Below are positions 60,793-64,000 of a stretch of DNA of 64,000 bases, piece by piece (positions within the stretch are counted from its first letter, which is position 1; every line of letters begins with the position of its first letter). The position numbers and the translations under genes are program-made. Source of the DNA: Terrimesophilobacter sp044464485 (GTDB lineage Bacteria; Actinomycetota; Actinomycetes; Actinomycetales; Microbacteriaceae); NCBI GenBank assembly GCA_044464485.1, contig JBIQLG010000005.1:62001-126000 (forward strand), in the 5' to 3' direction. The notes beneath the pieces are model-generated. The model was given only the letters and a program-made list of their open reading frames with translations, was not told where the DNA came from and did not search any database.

Positions 60793-61808
60793 TGTGCTGG
60801 CTTATCGTTTCGCCGACCCAGTGGGCCGTCATCAGGGTCGCTGACGATGAGATAGAGGGGTTTACCCATTGCCATGTTCACCGATATGCCAATGTATTCC
60901 GCGATGATCCCCAGCGCCAGAAGGATTGCACCGGTGGAAAACAACGTCACGGTGATGGTGGAAGTGTATCCGAGGGGAAATTCAGAACCAGAGAGTCGCT
61001 CTATTACAAAATAGATTCCCAGAGCGAAACCTGACAGTGCCAGGGCGATCCCGAGAAGCGAAACCAACCGAAGGGCTTTAGTGCCACTTGTCAGGACGAG
61101 ACGCCAAAAGTGGCTGAGCAGTTTCCTCGTCGAATATCCTGAAGTTCGCCCGCTTTCACCTCGGAGTTCGACGCTGGCAGTTGCGACTCTTGATGCGATC
61201 CAACTCAACGCGACATCGAGATAGACCCCGGCCCCGGCGTAGGCGGCGACAGCACGGCCGACTTCCCCTAGCATGAGTCGAAAGCTCTGGAAGTCTGTAA
61301 CGGATTGTCCCGAAGAAAGAGCGGATACCATTCGCTTGGCTACGCGTGAGGCCGAGTTTCGTATTAGCCCGTGCGGTGCGGGATTGCTCGGTTTGGCATA
61401 AACCAGTGTCGCTTGAGCAGCGAGTGCTGTGTCCAGCAAAATGCCGATATCTGCGGGGTTATGCTGGCCGTCTTCATCGAGTGTCACGATCCACTCCGAA
61501 CCACTGGATGCCATTCCGGCCATCGTGGCAGAATGCTGGCCGAAATTGCGACTCAGCCACACTGCCTTCACAAACGGATAGGTGGACTCCAGCTCACGAA
61601 TTACAGTGGCAGAGTTATCCGGACCATGATCGAAAACCAGGAGAACTTCGCTCACGAACATGGCCGTCCCGGAAGGAGAATACGTCGTCGACGTCAATGG
61701 TTCAATCTCCCGCAGAAGCGGCCCCAATGTTGTCTCGCCCTTGAAAACAGGGATCACGACCGAAACCGTGTGTGGGTGCACGGCGCGAGCGTCATCATGG
61801 TCAGTCAT
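60789..61808 (-). CDS. GT2 glycosyltransferase of the GtrB/ArnC type
   Basis: 339 aa. TVSVVIPVFKGETTLGPLLR, KAVWLSRNFGQHSATMAGM and WIVTLDEDGQHNPADIG match polyprenyl-phosphate sugar transferases. Two C-terminal helices follow (SLLGIALALSGFALGIYFVI and TVTLFSTGAILLALGIIAEY), as in GtrB. It probably loads a sugar onto polyprenyl phosphate. The divergent gene at 61982 encodes GtrA, its usual partner. A TAGACT box at 61829-61834 could drive it. Confidence 0.9.
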   Translation of the reverse strand: MTDHDDARAVHPHTVSVVIPVFKGETTLGPLLREIEPLTSTTYSPSGTAMFVSEVLLVFDHGPDNSATVIRELESTYPFVKAVWLSRNFGQHSATMAGMASSGSEWIVTLDEDGQHNPADIGILLDTALAAQATLVYAKPSNPAPHGLIRNSASRVAKRMVSALSSGQSVTDFQSFRLMLGEVGRAVAAYAGAGVYLDVALSWIASRVATASVELRGESGRTSGYSTRKLLSHFWRLVLTSGTKALRLVSLLGIALALSGFALGIYFVIERLSGSEFPLGYTSTITVTLFSTGAILLALGIIAEYIGISVNMAMGKPLYLIVSDPDDGPLGRRNDKPAQ

Positions 61809-61828
61809 CGAAGTGCAGCCTGTCTTTC

Positions 61829-61834
61829 AGTCTA
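61829..61834 (-). promoter_or_regulatory. Possible -10 box (TAGACT) for the GtrB-like gene
   Basis: On the minus strand TAGACT lies 20 nt before the ATG at 61808, predicting a short leader. It is in the 173-bp region shared with the divergent GtrA gene, which shows no coding sequence. Confidence 0.35.
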
Positions 61835-61981
61835 ATTTTTCGCCCTCCCGCAACGGTGAGCCGTGGTGAGCGGTGACGCCTTGGGTGAGGCAAGATTATC
61901 GGAATGGGTGCGCACAGTACATTTTGTCGTGCCGGGTGCAGTCACTTGGTGAGCGACGAGACAAATTTGTTGAGGAGCTAA

Positions 61982-62413
61982 GTGCAGTCGATTCGGCATA
62001 TCGCAGGCGTGATCGTGGCAGATCAACGTGCTCGCTTTCTTGTTATAGGCGGGATCAACACCGTCGTTGGCTATGGCCTCTATGTCGTTCTCGATCTTTT
62101 TGTCTTTCACAACATTCCATTCGGCTACATCCTGAGCCTCCTGATCTCCTACACCGTCGCGATTGTGCTTGCCTTCGTACTGTATCGACGATTTGTTTTC
62201 AAGGTCACGGGGCATGTTTGGAGTGATTTCGCCAAATTCGTCACCGTCTATTTGGCTGCTATCGCGGTCAACTTCTTCGCGTTGCCAATCCTGATAGAGC
62301 TCGTTGGGCTGAATTCCTTGCTGGCTCAGGCTCTGGTCCTCGTGGTGACGACATTGATGAGTTTTTTTGGTCATCGAGGGTTTTCTTTCCGACGAAAGAA
62401 TGCGAACGCGTGA
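61982..62413 (+). CDS. GtrA family membrane protein
   Basis: 143 aa with four helices: FLVIGGINTVVGYGLYVVLD, LSLLISYTVAIVLAFVLYRR with FVFKV, a third hydrophobic helix, and TTLMSFFGHRGFSFRRK at the C-terminus, all GtrA hallmarks. It likely moves the polyprenyl-phosphate sugar made by the divergent GtrB-like enzyme. The GTG at 61982 has a GAGGAG 4 nt upstream. Confidence 0.9.
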   Translation: MQSIRHIAGVIVADQRARFLVIGGINTVVGYGLYVVLDLFVFHNIPFGYILSLLISYTVAIVLAFVLYRRFVFKVTGHVWSDFAKFVTVYLAAIAVNFFALPILIELVGLNSLLAQALVLVVTTLMSFFGHRGFSFRRKNANA

Positions 62414-62457
62414 AACGGGCTGTCAACCTGCCGCACAGGCGTGCAGCGGAGGAAATC

Positions 62458-63423
62458 TCAGTCGACGCCTGGTCGTTTGGCTGTCACCATGTCGATGACT
62501 TTGTGCGAAGGTAAGACACTCGCCCGTTCGACGGCCGGATCCAGGACACCGTCGATCACATCCAGAAAGCGTTCGAACTGTGTGACGAGAGGTTCCTGAC
62601 TTGTCACCATCTCCGGAATTTCGATGACGGTCTGCTGCCTGTAGCCGCGACCCTGCCCATCGGCCGAGTTCTCGGAAATATGATGATACACGGTCACATC
62701 CCTGCGAAGCAGGTCGAGCTCTATCAGGCGGTCTGCCTGATATATGGACATCTGGCGAATCTTCCGCTGGCCGACTCGACTGGCAGAAACGTGAGCGAGT
62801 GCACCACCGGAAAACTCCAGAACAGTCTCCGCGACGTCTTCCGCGTTGGCTTCAGAGTCGGGATGAAAGAATCCGAGGTTGGCATGGACGTTTTGCGGTT
62901 CTCCCCTCATGAGCTGGATCGCCAAATCGACGTCATGAACCAAGAGATCCCAGGCCACTCCTGTTCGAATCCGGGAGGCATACGGCGAGTGGCGTGAAGC
63001 GGTGATATGAAAGGGCGCGTCTATCATCGTGAGCGCCGTCATGATGGCCGGGTTGTAGCGTTCAAGCAGACCACACATGAAAGGCAAGTTGATCCTGTCG
63101 GCGGCAGCAAGAATTGCTTGGGTATGGAGGAGGTTATCCGCTACGGGTTTCTCTACGAGTAGAGGTGTTTCCTGGTCGATGACCTGCATCGCCAGTGGGA
63201 AATGGGCTTCGGTGGCAGCGGCGATTACAACGCCGTCAATTCCGTCAAGCGTCGGAAGCTCGGGCGCCCATGCCGTTCCCAATTGAGCTGCGGCCGCGCG
63301 GCCCACTTTTTCGCGGGGATCGACGAGAACTGCTAGCTTCGCGCGGAGTGACTGACTGATAACGCGTGCATGGTTGCTTCCCATGACACCTGCCCCTACG
63401 AGTGCCACACGCAAGAGAGCCAC
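62458..63423 (-). CDS. Gfo/Idh/MocA family sugar-nucleotide oxidoreductase
   Basis: 321 aa. An N-terminal Rossmann fold (RVALVGAGVMGSNHARVISQ), the EKPVADN motif with conserved Lys, and VAWDLLVHDVDLAIQLMRG with the catalytic His region. Members linked to DegT aminotransferases (WlbA type) oxidise C3 of a UDP-HexNAc or uronic acid before amination. The aminotransferase directly upstream (2-nt gap) supports this role here. The start is a GTG. Confidence 0.87.
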   Translation of the reverse strand: MALLRVALVGAGVMGSNHARVISQSLRAKLAVLVDPREKVGRAAAAQLGTAWAPELPTLDGIDGVVIAAATEAHFPLAMQVIDQETPLLVEKPVADNLLHTQAILAAADRINLPFMCGLLERYNPAIMTALTMIDAPFHITASRHSPYASRIRTGVAWDLLVHDVDLAIQLMRGEPQNVHANLGFFHPDSEANAEDVAETVLEFSGGALAHVSASRVGQRKIRQMSIYQADRLIELDLLRRDVTVYHHISENSADGQGRGYRQQTVIEIPEMVTSQEPLVTQFERFLDVIDGVLDPAVERASVLPSHKVIDMVTAKRPGVD

Positions 63424-63425
63424 CG

Positions 63426-64000
63426 CTATGCCACCGCCAGGGTGGAAACCGTATCAATAATGAAGGAGATTTCGTCATCGTTTAACCATTGGTGGACAGG
63501 CAGCGAGAGGACTTGTGAGGCGACTCGCGCAGCGACAGGTGTCTCGGTCAGGTTAACGCGCGGGTTGTTTCGGTATGCGTCGTAGTCGCCGATGAGCTTC
63601 GGATAGTAAATGCCAGTGCCAACCCCAGCTTCATGTAGCTTTGCGGCAAATTCGTCACGGGAGAGCGCGGAGTCTTCGGTGATCCGGACAGTGTACTGGT
63701 GCCACACGTGACTTCTGCCTGGTAATTCACGCGGAACGATTATCCCAGGGACGTTTTCGAGCCCCGCGTTGAGAGTTGCGGCATGGGATTTACGGGCTGA
63801 AACCGTGGCATCATATCGATTGAGCTGCGGAATCGCCAAGGCCGCCTGCAGGTCGGTAAGACGGTAATTGTGACCGGCTACTTCATAAACGTAGCGCTCT
63901 CTCATCCCCTGGTTCCGAAGGATGCGAAGTCGGTCGGCAACTTGGTCATCATTCGTTGTGACCACACCGCCCTCGCCTGTCGTCAGATTCTTTGTCGCAT
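63426..64000 (-). CDS. DegT/DnrJ/EryC1 aminotransferase, C-terminal part
   Basis: The 3' part of a leftward gene entering from the right edge; 191 residues are visible. The first residues include the PLP lysine in ATKNLTTGEGG, then NYRLTDLQAALAIPQLNRYD, GRSHVWHQYTVRI, GVGTGIYYPKLIG and the terminal SLPVHQWLNDDEISFI, a complete C-terminal half of the family. It would aminate a keto sugar nucleotide, probably made by the oxidoreductase 2 nt downstream. Compared with the FdtB-like enzyme at 33250 it is a clearly different sequence. Confidence 0.9.
   Translation of the reverse strand, partial: ATKNLTTGEGGVVTTNDDQVADRLRILRNQGMRERYVYEVAGHNYRLTDLQAALAIPQLNRYDATVSARKSHAATLNAGLENVPGIIVPRELPGRSHVWHQYTVRITEDSALSRDEFAAKLHEAGVGTGIYYPKLIGDYDAYRNNPRVNLTETPVAARVASQVLSLPVHQWLNDDEISFIIDTVSTLAVA

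Overview
The window looks like chromosome of a high-GC actinobacterium, most likely a member of the Microbacteriaceae. The evidence is GC-rich coding sequence with many GTG starts, tight ATGA/GTGA overlaps, an AccD-AccE acyl-CoA carboxylase with a tiny epsilon subunit, LCP and DUF2207 proteins, an LGFP-repeat wall protein, and several start codons that sit 6-7 nt after a TANNNT -10 box, as in leaderless mRNAs. No rRNA, tRNA, CRISPR array, transposase or phage gene was recognised.

From 1 to about 25 kb is core genome. In order: a phosphosugar mutase fragment and purine nucleoside phosphorylase, an LpdA-type quinone reductase, the biotin carboxylase/BCCP subunit, Maf, a TRAM methyltransferase, a DUF2207 lipoprotein, a three-gene signalling set (LuxR-type response regulator, histidine kinase, membrane protein with a kinase-like tail), and a 0.5 kb hairpin-rich spacer. 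Then comes one long leftward operon (permease, cysteine hydrolase, ADP-ribosylglycohydrolase, PfkB kinase, AccD, AccE), followed by BirA, a PH-domain protein, GtrA, PurK, PurE and LCP. Much of this gene set also clusters around accA3/accD5/birA/purEK/rmlD/wbbL in mycobacteria, so it is an old actinobacterial neighbourhood. The four-gene nucleoside-type cassette appears to be inserted in front of accD.

From about 22.6 kb to the right end is a cell-surface polysaccharide locus with lower GC and patchy strand use. It holds a full dTDP-L-rhamnose pathway split over two divergent operons (rmlB and rmlD leftward; rmlC and rmlA rightward), a WbbL-like rhamnosyltransferase, a Wzm/Wzt ABC exporter and a Wzx flippase. 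FdtA-like isomerase, DegT aminotransferase and a formyltransferase together predict a dTDP-3-formamido-3,6-dideoxyhexose. There are more than ten glycosyltransferases, several of them two-domain, a CapD-type 4,6-dehydratase, a UDP-GlcNAc 2-epimerase relative, and large polytopic membrane proteins of the GT-C or DUF2142 kind. An acyltransferase gene here has decayed into a pseudogene. The LGFP wall protein in the middle carries a perfect 137-bp internal repeat.

The most unusual module is the pair at 42.9-45.9 kb. One gene fuses a HAD phosphatase to a UbiA/DPPR-synthase-like prenyltransferase, and 3 nt downstream another fuses GtrA to a GT4 glycosyltransferase. Together they could make, dephosphorylate, move and use a polyprenyl-phosphate-linked sugar, possibly a pentose. 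All functions are read from sequence motifs and context alone; no search was run.
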